From: Exilibacterium tricleocarpae
GTDB taxonomy: Bacteria > Pseudomonadota > Gammaproteobacteria > Pseudomonadales > Cellvibrionaceae
Length of the DNA stretch: 64,000 nucleotides
Assembly: GCF_007004655.1 (NCBI RefSeq)
Contig: NZ_ML660096.1
Location: 32,049 to 96,048 of the forward strand
Direction of reading: 5' to 3'
Shown here: in pieces, positions 56,185 through 64,000 of the stretch
Layout: each line of letters begins with the position of its first letter
Numbering within the stretch: the first letter of the stretch is position 1
Translations under genes and position numbers: made by a program
The notes under the pieces: model-generated
Database searches by the model: none
The model's input: the letters and a program-made list of their open reading frames with translations, nothing else
What the model was told of the DNA's origin: nothing

Positions 56185-57465
56185 ATGAATAACATTATCA
56201 GCACTGTATGGGTATTGATTTTTGCCAGCTCTGCTTTTGCCAAGGATCTGCCTTCAACTCGCCCGGAGCGTCAGGGGTTTTCCTCTGAACGCCTCGACCG
56301 CATCACACAGGTTACCCGCAACTATGTGGAACAAGGAAAGCTGGCGGGCGCCGTCACCATGGTTGCGCGACGGGGCGAGATTGTTCACTTTGAAGCGGTC
56401 GGTCAGCGCGGTGCCAGCGATGACAGCCCTCTCAAAAAAGACGATCTTTTCCGTATTTATTCCATGACCAAACCCATCGTGGTGGCCGCCACCATGCAAC
56501 TGTACGAACAGGGAAAATTTCATTTGAATGATCCTGTGTCTAAATTTGTGCCCGAATTGAAAGACCTGCAGGTCCTTAACCCGGAGGGCGTGCAGGTCCC
56601 TGCTGAACAGGAAATGACCATGCAACAACTGCTGACGCACACCTCGGGACTGTCCTATGGCTTCAATCCGACGACTGATCCAATCGATCAACACTATGCC
56701 GATGCCAAATTGACAGAGAGCGAGAGCCTTGATGATTTTGTAAATCGCCTAGCCAAGCTTCCCCTCAAGTTTCAGCCGGGTCACCAGTGGCATTATTCTG
56801 TCGCCACGGATGTTGCCGGCCTGATTGTCGAACGAATCAGCGGCCAGCCCCTGGACCAATACTTGTATGAGAACATCTTTGAACCTTTGGACATGGAAGA
56901 CACTTTCTTCGAAGTACCTGACGACAAGCTTCATCGCTTTTTACCGAATCACTTTCTGCACCCCGAAACCGGGGAACTGGCTCAGATACCGGACGAAAAC
57001 CTCAGGGGGATGGCCGCCTTTCGTGATGTCAAGCTGTTTTCCGGCGGTGCGGGACTTGTCTCCAGCACCATGGATTACATGAAATTTGCCGAAGTCATGC
57101 GCAATGGCGGCGAGCTGAACGGAAGGCGTATCTTGGGCACCAAAACCGTAAAATTTATGGCCACAAACCACCTCCAAGCCGGTCTGGTGAAGGGGGGAAG
57201 CGGAGAGCAGCCAACCCAAAACCCGACCATAAAAGGTTTTGGCTTTGGTTTGGGCTTTGGGGTTGTCACTGACCCTACCGCAGCCGGCGTGATCGGCAGT
57301 GCTGGAGAATACTATTGGGGCGGAGCGGCAGGCACTGTGTTCTGGATTGACCCCGTTGAAGACTTGGCCGTGATCGGAATGATCCAGTTGATGGGTAGCC
57401 CCTACCCCTTCAGAGCGGATCTCAAAACCGCTACCTATCAAGCGTTAACCGAGTCACTGGAATAG
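56185..57465 (+). CDS. Exported serine hydrolase (family VIII esterase/beta-lactamase type), paralogue 2
   Basis: A 426-residue protein with signal peptide MNNIISTVWVLIFASSAFA. The catalytic S-x-x-K is FRIYSMTKP (about 90-98), the Y-x-S is HQWHYSVATD (about 198-207), and the WGG box is EYYWGGAAGTVFWIDP. The overall order and many motifs (LLTHTSGLSYG, SGGAGLVSSTMDY) match the paralogue at 48083. It probably hydrolyses an ester or lactone in the periplasm. It stands behind the regulon operator and before an SDR. Confidence 0.9.
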   Translation: MNNIISTVWVLIFASSAFAKDLPSTRPERQGFSSERLDRITQVTRNYVEQGKLAGAVTMVARRGEIVHFEAVGQRGASDDSPLKKDDLFRIYSMTKPIVVAATMQLYEQGKFHLNDPVSKFVPELKDLQVLNPEGVQVPAEQEMTMQQLLTHTSGLSYGFNPTTDPIDQHYADAKLTESESLDDFVNRLAKLPLKFQPGHQWHYSVATDVAGLIVERISGQPLDQYLYENIFEPLDMEDTFFEVPDDKLHRFLPNHFLHPETGELAQIPDENLRGMAAFRDVKLFSGGAGLVSSTMDYMKFAEVMRNGGELNGRRILGTKTVKFMATNHLQAGLVKGGSGEQPTQNPTIKGFGFGLGFGVVTDPTAAGVIGSAGEYYWGGAAGTVFWIDPVEDLAVIGMIQLMGSPYPFRADLKTATYQALTESLE

Positions 57466-57567
57466 CAGACCAGTGAAAAAAGGCATGAGAGTTTTTTCAG
57501 CAACGCGGTTCAACTGTCGATAAAGCGCAGCCGCTACAACGTTAATTTTTACTGAAAGGCAATTGAG

Positions 57568-58314
57568 ATGAATTTAGGATTAAAGGGGTTGAAAGCAATC
57601 GTCACTGGCAGCACCTCAGGTATTGGCAAAGCCATTGCAGAGCAGCTTCTGCAAGAAGGCGCCGACGTAGCCGTTTGTTCGCGCCGCCAGAAGAAGGTCA
57701 CCGAGACAATTGAAAAGCTGGGTCAATACGATGGACGTGTGGTTGGCAGCGCGGTCGATATTACGGAGCAAGAAAACTTTAAGGTTTGGGTTGATGGTGT
57801 TACGGAGCAACTGGGTGGCCTGGATATTTTCATCGCCAATGTTAGCCCCATGTCCAACAATTGGGAAGAAGAAGTCAAGACTGATATATTGGGCACGGTC
57901 ACCGGCATCGAGTGCGCCATTCCCTATTTGAAAGCATCGAACAATGGCGCCATAGTCTATATTTCCTCCATGGCTGGCACCGTTGGTACACCTATGCTGG
58001 CCGCCTACGGTGCCTCCAAAGCGGCCATGACCCACTATATGAAGAGTCTGGCCTTGGGATTGGTAAAAGAGGGTGTGCGAGTTAACACCGTATCTCCCGG
58101 AGATATTATATTTGAAGGCGGGGTTTGGGATAACTTGAGGCAAAACAACCCAGACGCATTCTCCAAGGTGCTGGCGAGAAATCCGATGGGAAGATTGGGT
58201 GAGCCTGTTGAAATTGCCAAGGTTACCGCCTTTCTTGCCAGCCCTGCCGCCAGTTTTATCTCTGGCGGGCATCTGGTTGCCGATGGGTGTTGCACCCGCC
58301 ACGTACATTTTTAG
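57568..58314 (+). CDS. Short-chain dehydrogenase/reductase
   Basis: A 248-residue NAD(P)-dependent oxidoreductase. Cofactor motif TGSTSGIGKAIA (about 12-23), NVSP variant of NNAG (about 89-92, in IFIANVSPM), catalytic serine in VYISSMAG and Y-x-x-x-K in YGASKAAM (about 151-158). The C-terminus ends in FISGGHLVADGC, a usual SDR end. It follows serine hydrolase 2 by about 100 nt on the same strand and may share its promoter. Substrate unknown. Confidence 0.92.
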   Translation: MNLGLKGLKAIVTGSTSGIGKAIAEQLLQEGADVAVCSRRQKKVTETIEKLGQYDGRVVGSAVDITEQENFKVWVDGVTEQLGGLDIFIANVSPMSNNWEEEVKTDILGTVTGIECAIPYLKASNNGAIVYISSMAGTVGTPMLAAYGASKAAMTHYMKSLALGLVKEGVRVNTVSPGDIIFEGGVWDNLRQNNPDAFSKVLARNPMGRLGEPVEIAKVTAFLASPAASFISGGHLVADGCCTRHVHF

Positions 58315-58470
58315 CGCCAGTAGTCTGTGGGCCTGCTATCTTCGTTTGGCTTTTTTGAGTGCATGGTATTGTTCTGTGTAAGTATGGCTGGAAATCAATT
58401 TGAGTGTGCAAAAGCCACTTTTAATATTGTAAGCGACTGATTTTTGAAGCTGAGAAGAGGTGTTTCGTCC

Positions 58471-58493
58471 AGAGGGATGACATTATTCCCTCT
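58471..58493. terminator. Hairpin between convergent SDR and tetR genes
   Basis: AGAGGGA and TCCCTCT are perfect 7-bp arms around a 9-nt loop, followed on the plus strand by an A/T-rich stretch. A possible bidirectional terminator. Confidence 0.45.
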
Positions 58494-58555
58494 AGCAAAT
58501 TAAAAATAAGTCTTTTATATCAGTCGGTTACATATATCCCAACCGTCGATTGTTC

Positions 58556-59161
58556 TCATAGGGTTATGGACTCGACCAGGAATTGAATCATGTGCTTGGC
58601 CATTTTCTGGCTGGGATAGAATTTAAATCGATCCATATTGATAGGGAGTGCCAATGCGCCATGGACTGAGGACCATATCATTTGTGCCAAATCACCGGGG
58701 TTGCCATCACGAATTTGACCGCGCTCTTGTCCTTCAATGATTGAAGCGCACAGGTGATCGTAAAATACTTCACCTTTCAGGCTCTCTTGTTCGGGCTTGC
58801 TCATGCAGCCCGGTCGCACAAATAGAAATGCGCTGCGAAAAATGGTTCTCTGGTCTTTTTCGAACTGCACATAACACTCTAGCATTCTGCGAATGCGTTT
58901 TACCGGGTCCTTCACTCTCTTGGCTGTGGCTTCAACTTTCAGGCGGAGTTCGTCGACTGGCTCCTTCCAGAGCGCCTGAGCCAAATCCGCCAGATTTTCG
59001 TAGTAGGTATAGAACGTGCCCACGGAAATACCAGCTTCTGTCGCAACCGCTCTTACGGTGATCTGACTGGAATTGTGTTTGGCCCTGAGTCTGAGTGCCG
59101 CTTCACGGATGTCATTTCTGACTTTTCGCTTCTTCTCGGGTGTAAGTGCTGGCCTGGGCAT
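58556..59161 (-). CDS. TetR-family transcriptional regulator
   Basis: A 201-residue regulator. The N-terminal HTH is IREAALRLRAKHNSSQITVRAVATEAGISVGTFYTYYENLADLAQALW (about 18-65); the C-terminal ligand domain is helical (about 75-201). It is the only intact regulator next to the catabolic cluster and the natural candidate to bind the TGAAC-NN-GTTCA palindromes, although its own upstream region has a different repeat. A paralogous relic is at 45666. Confidence 0.92.
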   Translation of the reverse strand: MPRPALTPEKKRKVRNDIREAALRLRAKHNSSQITVRAVATEAGISVGTFYTYYENLADLAQALWKEPVDELRLKVEATAKRVKDPVKRIRRMLECYVQFEKDQRTIFRSAFLFVRPGCMSKPEQESLKGEVFYDHLCASIIEGQERGQIRDGNPGDLAQMIWSSVHGALALPINMDRFKFYPSQKMAKHMIQFLVESITL

Positions 59162-59258
59162 GCGTAATAAGCCTACTTTCTATGCTGGGTTGTCACGGAT
59201 GGCGGGCATAGTCGCACAGTTGGCGGCGAAAAGTCCAGTATCAGCACTTAACTTGTCC

Positions 59259-59272
59259 TATAATACGTTATA
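59259..59272 (-). promoter_or_regulatory. Possible promoter/operator of tetR
   Basis: TATAATACGTTATA has 5-bp inverted arms (TATAA/TTATA) and could hold both a -10 and an operator about 100 nt before the tetR start. It lacks the regulon palindrome. Confidence 0.3.
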
Positions 59273-59494
59273 CGTTGGATAACTGGCATTTGCAGCTCAA
59301 ACAGTAAGTTAAGTGCACGCAATTTACTATTGGGGTATATCACTATAGGGGCATTGAATCAGCCATCAACAGCATTACTCGAAACAAAACAGACGAGATG
59401 AATTGAAGGATAGGAGATATACCTTTTTCCCCAAATACAACACCTCTCCCACAAAAAAATCAACGAAGACTCCCCCAATAAAGTAGACGTGCGT

Positions 59495-59565
59495 ATTCCG
59501 AATCAAGCTGAACACCTATTCCGCTCGAAGTTGAACACTGATTCCACTGTAAACTGAACACCTGC
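59495..59565. repeat. Three imperfect 23-bp repeats resembling IS21-family ends
   Basis: Successive units of the form ATTCCG-(about 8 nt)-TGAACAC occur about 23 bp apart, then degrade. Multiple internal repeats of this kind mark the ends of IS21-like insertion sequences. No transposase istA/istB is present. Region 59273-59494 shows nothing else. Confidence 0.45.
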
Positions 59566-59727
59566 ACCTGGCGAATGAAAAATTAATCAAAAAATAGAAG
59601 CAAAGAGGCTTGTTCAAGTGCTGTGATATTATGAATGGCACTATAATTATCGACAGAATCTTTGGCCAAACTTAGCCCAGCATTAACTGGCACAAACTAG
59701 CAACTGTTCACATTAATTGGGAGAATG

Positions 59728-59796
59728 GGATTTGAACCGGCATCCCTTCCCACCACCAACAGAAGAAGGTGAACTGATCTCAGTTCACCTTTTTAT
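59728..59796 (+). terminator. ssrA-like terminator next to an att-like motif
   Basis: The sequence CCACCACCAAC followed by AGGTGAACTG/CAGTTCACCT (perfect 10-bp stem, 4-nt loop, 59767-59790) and TTTTTATT mirrors the arrangement after both ssrA copies (CCACCAA, spacer with GAAG, hairpin, T run). The preceding TTTGAACC motif recalls a tRNA/tmRNA T loop but does not fold. Probably the scar of another ssrA-type 3' end. Confidence 0.5.
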
Positions 59797-59852
59797 TGCC
59801 TGCGCCCCGCGCTACAGGCCTTATGCAACGGGGCTTTACGGACTTCGCACCT

Positions 59853-60041
59853 CTCCTAAGGTGGATCAAACAAAACTTGAAGATCAACACTTTTTCAGGC
59901 ACATCCAAGAACGTCGTACCGACTCAGATCTGGATTGCCGTTTGTATGTATTTGCTCTTGGCATATAGCAAGTCTTGCAACAGGCTGAGCTTAAGTCTCC
60001 AGCAGATTTTACGGTTACTTTAGCTCAATCTGTTTGAATGA
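59853..60041 (+). pseudogene. C-terminal relic of an IS4-type transposase
   Basis: The frame reads DFAPLLRWIKQNLKINTFSG, then TSKNVVPTQIWIAVCMYLLLAY and LQQILRLL, a stop, and LNLFE. The string IKQNLKI-FxGTS-N-V--QIWIA is the typical C-terminal region of IS4-family DDE transposases, including the catalytic glutamate region being lost. Only about 60 residues remain. Confidence 0.75.
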
Positions 60042-60071
60042 AGGGATCTGATTCGGGCTATTCGACAATGC

Positions 60072-60102
60072 GATATGTCGCGGCTAGAGCGCGCGACATA
60101 TC
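60072..60102. repeat. Perfect 11-bp inverted repeat
   Basis: GATATGTCGCG (60072-60082) and CGCGACATATC (60092-60102) with a 9-nt loop. No T run. It lies just after the transposase relic; it could be an IS-associated hairpin or a terminator remnant. Confidence 0.6.
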
Positions 60103-60240
60103 TAAATTAGTTATAGGATTTATTATTTGTGCTTGAGGCTCTCAATAACCTGAGCGCCCACCCAATAAATGTCCGCTTTTCCTTCACCAAAATATCTGTG
60201 AAAGAAGAAATATTTCCCGTCCGGTCAACAGCGTAAAGAA

Positions 60241-60464
60241 GTGATGGGGCAAGTGATTCGTGCAGGCCTGCAGGATAAAAACATAGAAAATCACATTGAG
60301 ACCTACTGTACTGAAAAAAAATCGAAAACGTCGTAAAATTTACCGCTATGACACTAGCGGATCTGTCGAGCCTGCATGAAGGTACTATTGTCGGCCTGGG
60401 AGTTACCAGTAAACAATTCCAAGAATGGAATAAGAAAATACCTCCTCAGCATTATGAACGCTGA
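60241..60464 (+). pseudogene. C-terminal relic of a Fic-type protein
   Basis: Two pieces in different frames. From 60241, VMGQVIRAGLQDKNIENHIETY resembles YRDVIKQVIRDVVKHPNQEA of the intact Fic protein. From ATG 60348, MTLADLSSLHEGTIVGLGVT and SKQFQEW resemble its ending ELRRLHEGVLARYGLRPSEFVQW. So a frameshifted Fic tail lies behind a tmRNA-like terminator here as well. Confidence 0.65.
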
Positions 60465-60529
60465 TAACACCTGCGCCCAATTATCGTCCGCCTCCATCGG
60501 TCAGGTAATCTGGAGCAATCCCAAAAATA

Positions 60530-61255
60530 CTAGCTAATCAATGGCAAATAACCATTAATCACCAGCACATCACCTTTCACCAGGATAAAGAAAAGAATGG
60601 TATTTCCACCGTTGCTGCAATGAAGTACAAAATTCGCAGGTGCAAATTCAGGGATTACCTGTGCTGTTGCCAGCGAGACATAACCAGGCAACTTCCAGTC
60701 GTATTTCGACAACTCCTTGCGAAGTTGATCGTGCGAATACTCTATACGCCCATTTTTGATCGCAGAGATAATTAACGACACGTCTTCGTGCGCGACACCC
60801 TCAGCAACAGCTACTCTTATCTCTTCCCCGTTGGAGTTAGACGAGTAGTATTTAACCTCCCTGCGTGACAAAGTCCAGAAGCCATCCCGCATAGCTCCGC
60901 CATGAGATTTGGACCATTCCCTGCTGTTTTGCTGGCGTGGTAGTGAAAAAAATTTCTCACTGCCGATTGATAGCACCCTGTACTTGAAGAATGCGCCTTC
61001 CTCTACAGGTTTTTCTTGAACAGAAATCATGTAATCACTCGAAGGGGACATGGGTGCCGTTGATACACTCTCGATCTCCCAGATTCCCGTATCGTGCGCG
61101 AGTTCCGATACAACTTTTATCTCCTCCTCAGTCAGGCTTTTTCCATGCTTGAAATCCAACGTTATTCCATTCGCCGCTTCTCCCGCCACAGCAAGTTTCA
61201 GATTTAGCGCCAGACAAGCTAATACGACACCCAAAAATCGAACACTGACCAGCAT
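60530..61255 (-). CDS. Exported protein of unknown function
   Basis: A 241-residue protein with signal peptide MLVSVRFLGVVLACLALNLK ending near AVAG (about 25). The mature part begins EAANGITLDFKHGKSLTEEEIKVVSELAHDTGIWEIESVS, has charged segments and a C-terminal hydrophobic strand (NTILFFILVKGDVLVINGYLPLIS). One cysteine (HCSNGG). No family recognised. The neighbouring gene upstream on the same strand is the kelch-like repeat protein, 220 nt away. Confidence 0.65.
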   Translation of the reverse strand: MLVSVRFLGVVLACLALNLKLAVAGEAANGITLDFKHGKSLTEEEIKVVSELAHDTGIWEIESVSTAPMSPSSDYMISVQEKPVEEGAFFKYRVLSIGSEKFFSLPRQQNSREWSKSHGGAMRDGFWTLSRREVKYYSSNSNGEEIRVAVAEGVAHEDVSLIISAIKNGRIEYSHDQLRKELSKYDWKLPGYVSLATAQVIPEFAPANFVLHCSNGGNTILFFILVKGDVLVINGYLPLIS

Positions 61256-61475
61256 GGGAAATCTCCTCGAGACCGATTGTTGTATTTTACTCTTTAACCT
61301 ATCAAGCGCTGTTTTGAACCGCTGCTATCATTCAAAATCGGATAAAAGTATCAAGAGCAATATTAAGGGAGAAACCGAAGTGTGGCAAAAAAAGAAAAAG
61401 GGCGTCTAACTATCCCCAAACCGGGTTTGCAGCGAGCGATAGCAGGTGACGCAATGCGCCCCCTGCCAACCGGTG

Positions 61476-64000
61476 TTATCGCCATTGAAAAATACTGCGA
61501 AAGCCTTTACGCCAATCGCCACCATCGCTCGAGGCCCACACATCGTTTCTCAGCTCACCGTATTCGTCGAAACCGGCGATACCACCCACCAGCCAAAGCT
61601 TGTTTTTAAACACCACCACCTGGTGGCCATAGCGTGGAGGGAAAGCTTCGCTGGTGGGTACTTGGGTCCACTCGCTACCGTCGAGCGACGACCACACATC
61701 GTTTTTTAAACCGCCATCGAAATCACTCGTGAGACCACCCACCAGCCATAGCCTGTCGTCAAACGCCACCACCTGGTACCCCGCCATGCGTCCAGGGAAG
61801 GCTACATCATTTGGTATTGACGACCACTCGTCACCATCTTGCGACGACCACACAGAGTTTGTAACCTCACCGAAAACATCCTCACTACCCACCAGCCATA
61901 GCTTGCCGTCAAACACTACAACTTGGTCCTCTCCGCTCCTCGCGGGCGCGGTGGTGCTTACTTGCGTCCAGGCGCTGCCGTTTTCCGAGGACCACACATC
62001 GGTTTGTGCTTCAATGAACTCACCCCCGATACCACCCACCAGCCATAGCTTGCCGTCAAGCACCACTACCTGATGGCCAAAGCGTGGAGAGAAAACGTCT
62101 CCGCTGGGGAGCACTTGGTTCCACTCGATACCATCGGACGACCACCACACATCGTTTGTATAGTCACTCTCTCCTTCCCCTTCTTCAGCCAACGCTAACT
62201 CTTCCCCATAATAATCCCCCACGAGACCACCTATCACCCATAGTTTGTTGTCAAACACCACCACCTGATGTTTCTGGCGTGGGGAGAAGACCGCGTTGCC
62301 GGTTTCTTCTTGGGTCCAAGCGATACCATCGGGCGACGACCACACATCGTTTGTAACACGACCATCGTAACCACCCACCAGCCATAGCTTGTCGTTAAAT
62401 GCCACTACCTGGTGACCGTCGCGCGGAGAGAAAGCCGCATTGGTGGTTGCTCGGGCCCAGGTTATACCGTCGAGCGACGACCACACATCGCCGTTCTTCT
62501 GACCGAAATCTTCGCTACCGCCCACCAGCCATAGCTTATCGTTAAACGCCACTACCTGGTGATCAGCGCTTGGGGAGAAAGCCGCATTAGGGGCTGCCTG
62601 GGTCCAGTCAACGCCGTTGCTCGACGACCACACATCGTTTTGATCCCCATCGTAATCCTCGTAACCACCCACCAACCATAGCTTGTCCTTAAACACCACC
62701 ACCTGGTGTGCCTCGCGTGCGTCGCGTGCCGAGAAGTCATTACTATTGATGACTTCTTGCTTCCAGGTTTTACCGTCTTCCGAGGACCACACATTGTTTT
62801 TAGCCTCGCTGCCAAATTCTTCGTAACCACTCACCATCCATAGCTTGTCCTTAAACACCACCACTTGGTGGTCAAAGCGTGGAGAGAAAACTTCGTCGGT
62901 GACTACTTGGGCCCACTCGCGACCGTCTTCCGAAGACCACACATCGTTTTTTCCCTCCCCTGCAAAACCACCCACCAGCCAGAGCTCGTTTTTAAACACC
63001 ACCACCTGGTGGCCAGCACGTGCGGAGAAAGCCGCATTGGGGGTTACTTGGGTCCAGTCGACACCGTTGCTCGAAGACCATACATCGTTTAAACGCCCAC
63101 CTAAGCCACTCCGCACGGCACCACCCACAAGCCATAGCTTGTCATCAAATACCACTACCTGGTGATTGAAACGCGGTCCAAAGCCCGCGCTGGTTTCCTC
63201 TTGAACCCAGGTGACGCCGTCGCGCGACGACCAGATATCGTCTCCATCATCGCCACCCACCAGCCATAGCTTGCCTTTAAACTCTACCACCTGGTGTTCG
63301 GCGCGTTTTGAGAAATGCTCTGCGTTGACCGTTAACGCGGCCTCGTTGGCGCCATGTCGCAAAATGTAGTGACCGGCTTGAGTTAACCTGGCCGCCGTAT
63401 CCGTTACCGTCTGCCCACTCAGGGTATTGAACTGCCCATCGGAGCAAAGGGGATAATTCTCCAGATCGCAATCAGCCTTGCTGCTGCGATAGAACTCCAG
63501 CCCACTGGCTGATGCCGGAAAATCCACCAGGGTATCGCTACTGCCGATCCAGGCACTCATAACCACCGTAGCCGGTGCTGCAGCAATGTCATAATCCGCC
63601 TCAGCGGCGGCGTAACGCGCATCGGCCTCTTTGTTCGCGGTGATTGTGGCGCTGCCTGCACCCGTCACGGTTACCTTGCCGGTGGCGTCCACCGTGACGA
63701 CGGCGGGATCGCTCGAGTGGTAATGGATGTCACCTGTGCCATCACCACCGCTAGCGGGATTTCTCAGGGTCCCGCCCACCAACAGTTCCAGCGGCCCCGC
63801 CTGCTCGAAGGTAATCGTTTGGACGGCAAGACTCACGGTAATCTCATAACTCGCACTGGCCGCGGCGTAACGCGCATCGGCCGCTTTGTCCGCCGTGATC
63901 ATCACACTGCCGGCACCCCTCGCGGTTACCTTGCCCTCGGCATCCACCGTGGCGACGCCGGTATCGCTCGAGCGGTAACTGATGGCACCGTCGCCGTCGC
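61476..64000 (-). CDS. Large kelch-like repeat protein, N-terminus beyond window
   Basis: At least 840 residues are visible; the frame is open to the right edge. The visible N-terminal part has Big_2/MBG-like repeats (ADARYAAASASYEITV and ADARYAAAEADYDIAA with TVDATGKVTVTGAGSATITA). Then about 12 repeats follow, each with a form of HQVVVFxxKLWLVGG and NDVWSSxDGxxWTQ, about 50-60 residues apart, expected to form one or two beta propellers. It stops at FRSIFQWR. Likely exported or surface-associated, binding or structural role. Repeats are also visible in the DNA, so copy number may vary. Confidence 0.85.
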   Translation of the reverse strand, partial: DGDGAISYRSSDTGVATVDAEGKVTARGAGSVMITADKAADARYAAASASYEITVSLAVQTITFEQAGPLELLVGGTLRNPASGGDGTGDIHYHSSDPAVVTVDATGKVTVTGAGSATITANKEADARYAAAEADYDIAAAPATVVMSAWIGSSDTLVDFPASASGLEFYRSSKADCDLENYPLCSDGQFNTLSGQTVTDTAARLTQAGHYILRHGANEAALTVNAEHFSKRAEHQVVEFKGKLWLVGGDDGDDIWSSRDGVTWVQEETSAGFGPRFNHQVVVFDDKLWLVGGAVRSGLGGRLNDVWSSSNGVDWTQVTPNAAFSARAGHQVVVFKNELWLVGGFAGEGKNDVWSSEDGREWAQVVTDEVFSPRFDHQVVVFKDKLWMVSGYEEFGSEAKNNVWSSEDGKTWKQEVINSNDFSARDAREAHQVVVFKDKLWLVGGYEDYDGDQNDVWSSSNGVDWTQAAPNAAFSPSADHQVVAFNDKLWLVGGSEDFGQKNGDVWSSLDGITWARATTNAAFSPRDGHQVVAFNDKLWLVGGYDGRVTNDVWSSPDGIAWTQEETGNAVFSPRQKHQVVVFDNKLWVIGGLVGDYYGEELALAEEGEGESDYTNDVWWSSDGIEWNQVLPSGDVFSPRFGHQVVVLDGKLWLVGGIGGEFIEAQTDVWSSENGSAWTQVSTTAPARSGEDQVVVFDGKLWLVGSEDVFGEVTNSVWSSQDGDEWSSIPNDVAFPGRMAGYQVVAFDDRLWLVGGLTSDFDGGLKNDVWSSLDGSEWTQVPTSEAFPPRYGHQVVVFKNKLWLVGGIAGFDEYGELRNDVWASSDGGDWRKGFRSIFQWR

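Noticed and set aside
59728..59760. tRNA gene suggested by a TTTGAACC T-loop-like string
   Set aside because: The flanking bases do not form a T stem or acceptor stem, and no anticodon arm is present.
62084..63165. Plus-strand frames opposite the kelch repeats
   Set aside because: Serine/threonine/proline-rich shadows of the repeated minus-strand gene.

Overview
The window reads as the chromosome of a gammaproteobacterium, probably a marine relative of the Pseudomonas/Cellvibrio group. The first 25 kb keep the gene order typical of that group: grpE-dnaK-dnaJ-dapB-carAB-greA, divergent yhbY, rlmE-ftsH-folP-glmM-tpiA-secG-tRNA-Leu, and to the right recN, fur, bamE, ratB, ratA and smpB. The tmRNA tag (ANDDNYALAA) and the one-cysteine Fur metal region also fit. 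Sodium:neurotransmitter-type transporters and a TonB receptor suggest a marine life style (inference).

Layout. 1-0.8 kb: a nucleotidyltransferase/winged-helix pair where rimP-nusA-infB would be expected. 1.2-19 kb: housekeeping genes, almost all on the minus strand, with a clear sigma32-type promoter before grpE. 19.2-25.8 kb: recN, fur, bamE, ratA/B, an NSS transporter and smpB. 25.9-28.2 kb: a nested inverted-repeat element, a second NSS transporter, a damaged nrtS-like gene and the native tmRNA gene ssrA.

28.2-42.3 kb is a genomic island bounded by two complete ssrA genes (357 nt each, three differences by eye). It carries a type I restriction-modification operon (XRE, hsdM, hsdS, an AlbA/Schlafen-type ATP-binding protein, hsdR), a hipBA toxin-antitoxin pair, an AlpA-type excisionase, an integrase relic, a Fic relic and a secreted protein. 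The duplicated block also includes nrtS, and the two nrtS copies are broken in different ways.

42.7-60.5 kb is a second accessory block. It starts with an intact Fic-domain gene behind an inverted-repeat operator. A catabolic-looking cluster follows: amidohydrolase, GPH-type MFS symporter, two family VIII-type serine hydrolases, TonB receptor, two-domain VOC protein, flavin reductase, SDR and TetR regulator. Seven copies of one palindrome (TGAAC-NN-GTTCA) lie at or beside promoter-like sequences in this cluster, which points to one regulon. The cluster contains relics of a TonB receptor, a TetR regulator and an SDR. It ends in a graveyard with IS21-like terminal repeats, an IS4-type transposase tail, an ssrA-like terminator and a third Fic relic. 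60.5-64 kb holds two putative exported proteins, one a large protein with 12 kelch-like repeats that runs off the right edge.

All calls come from reading the sequence and recalling protein families. No search, alignment or folding program was run.
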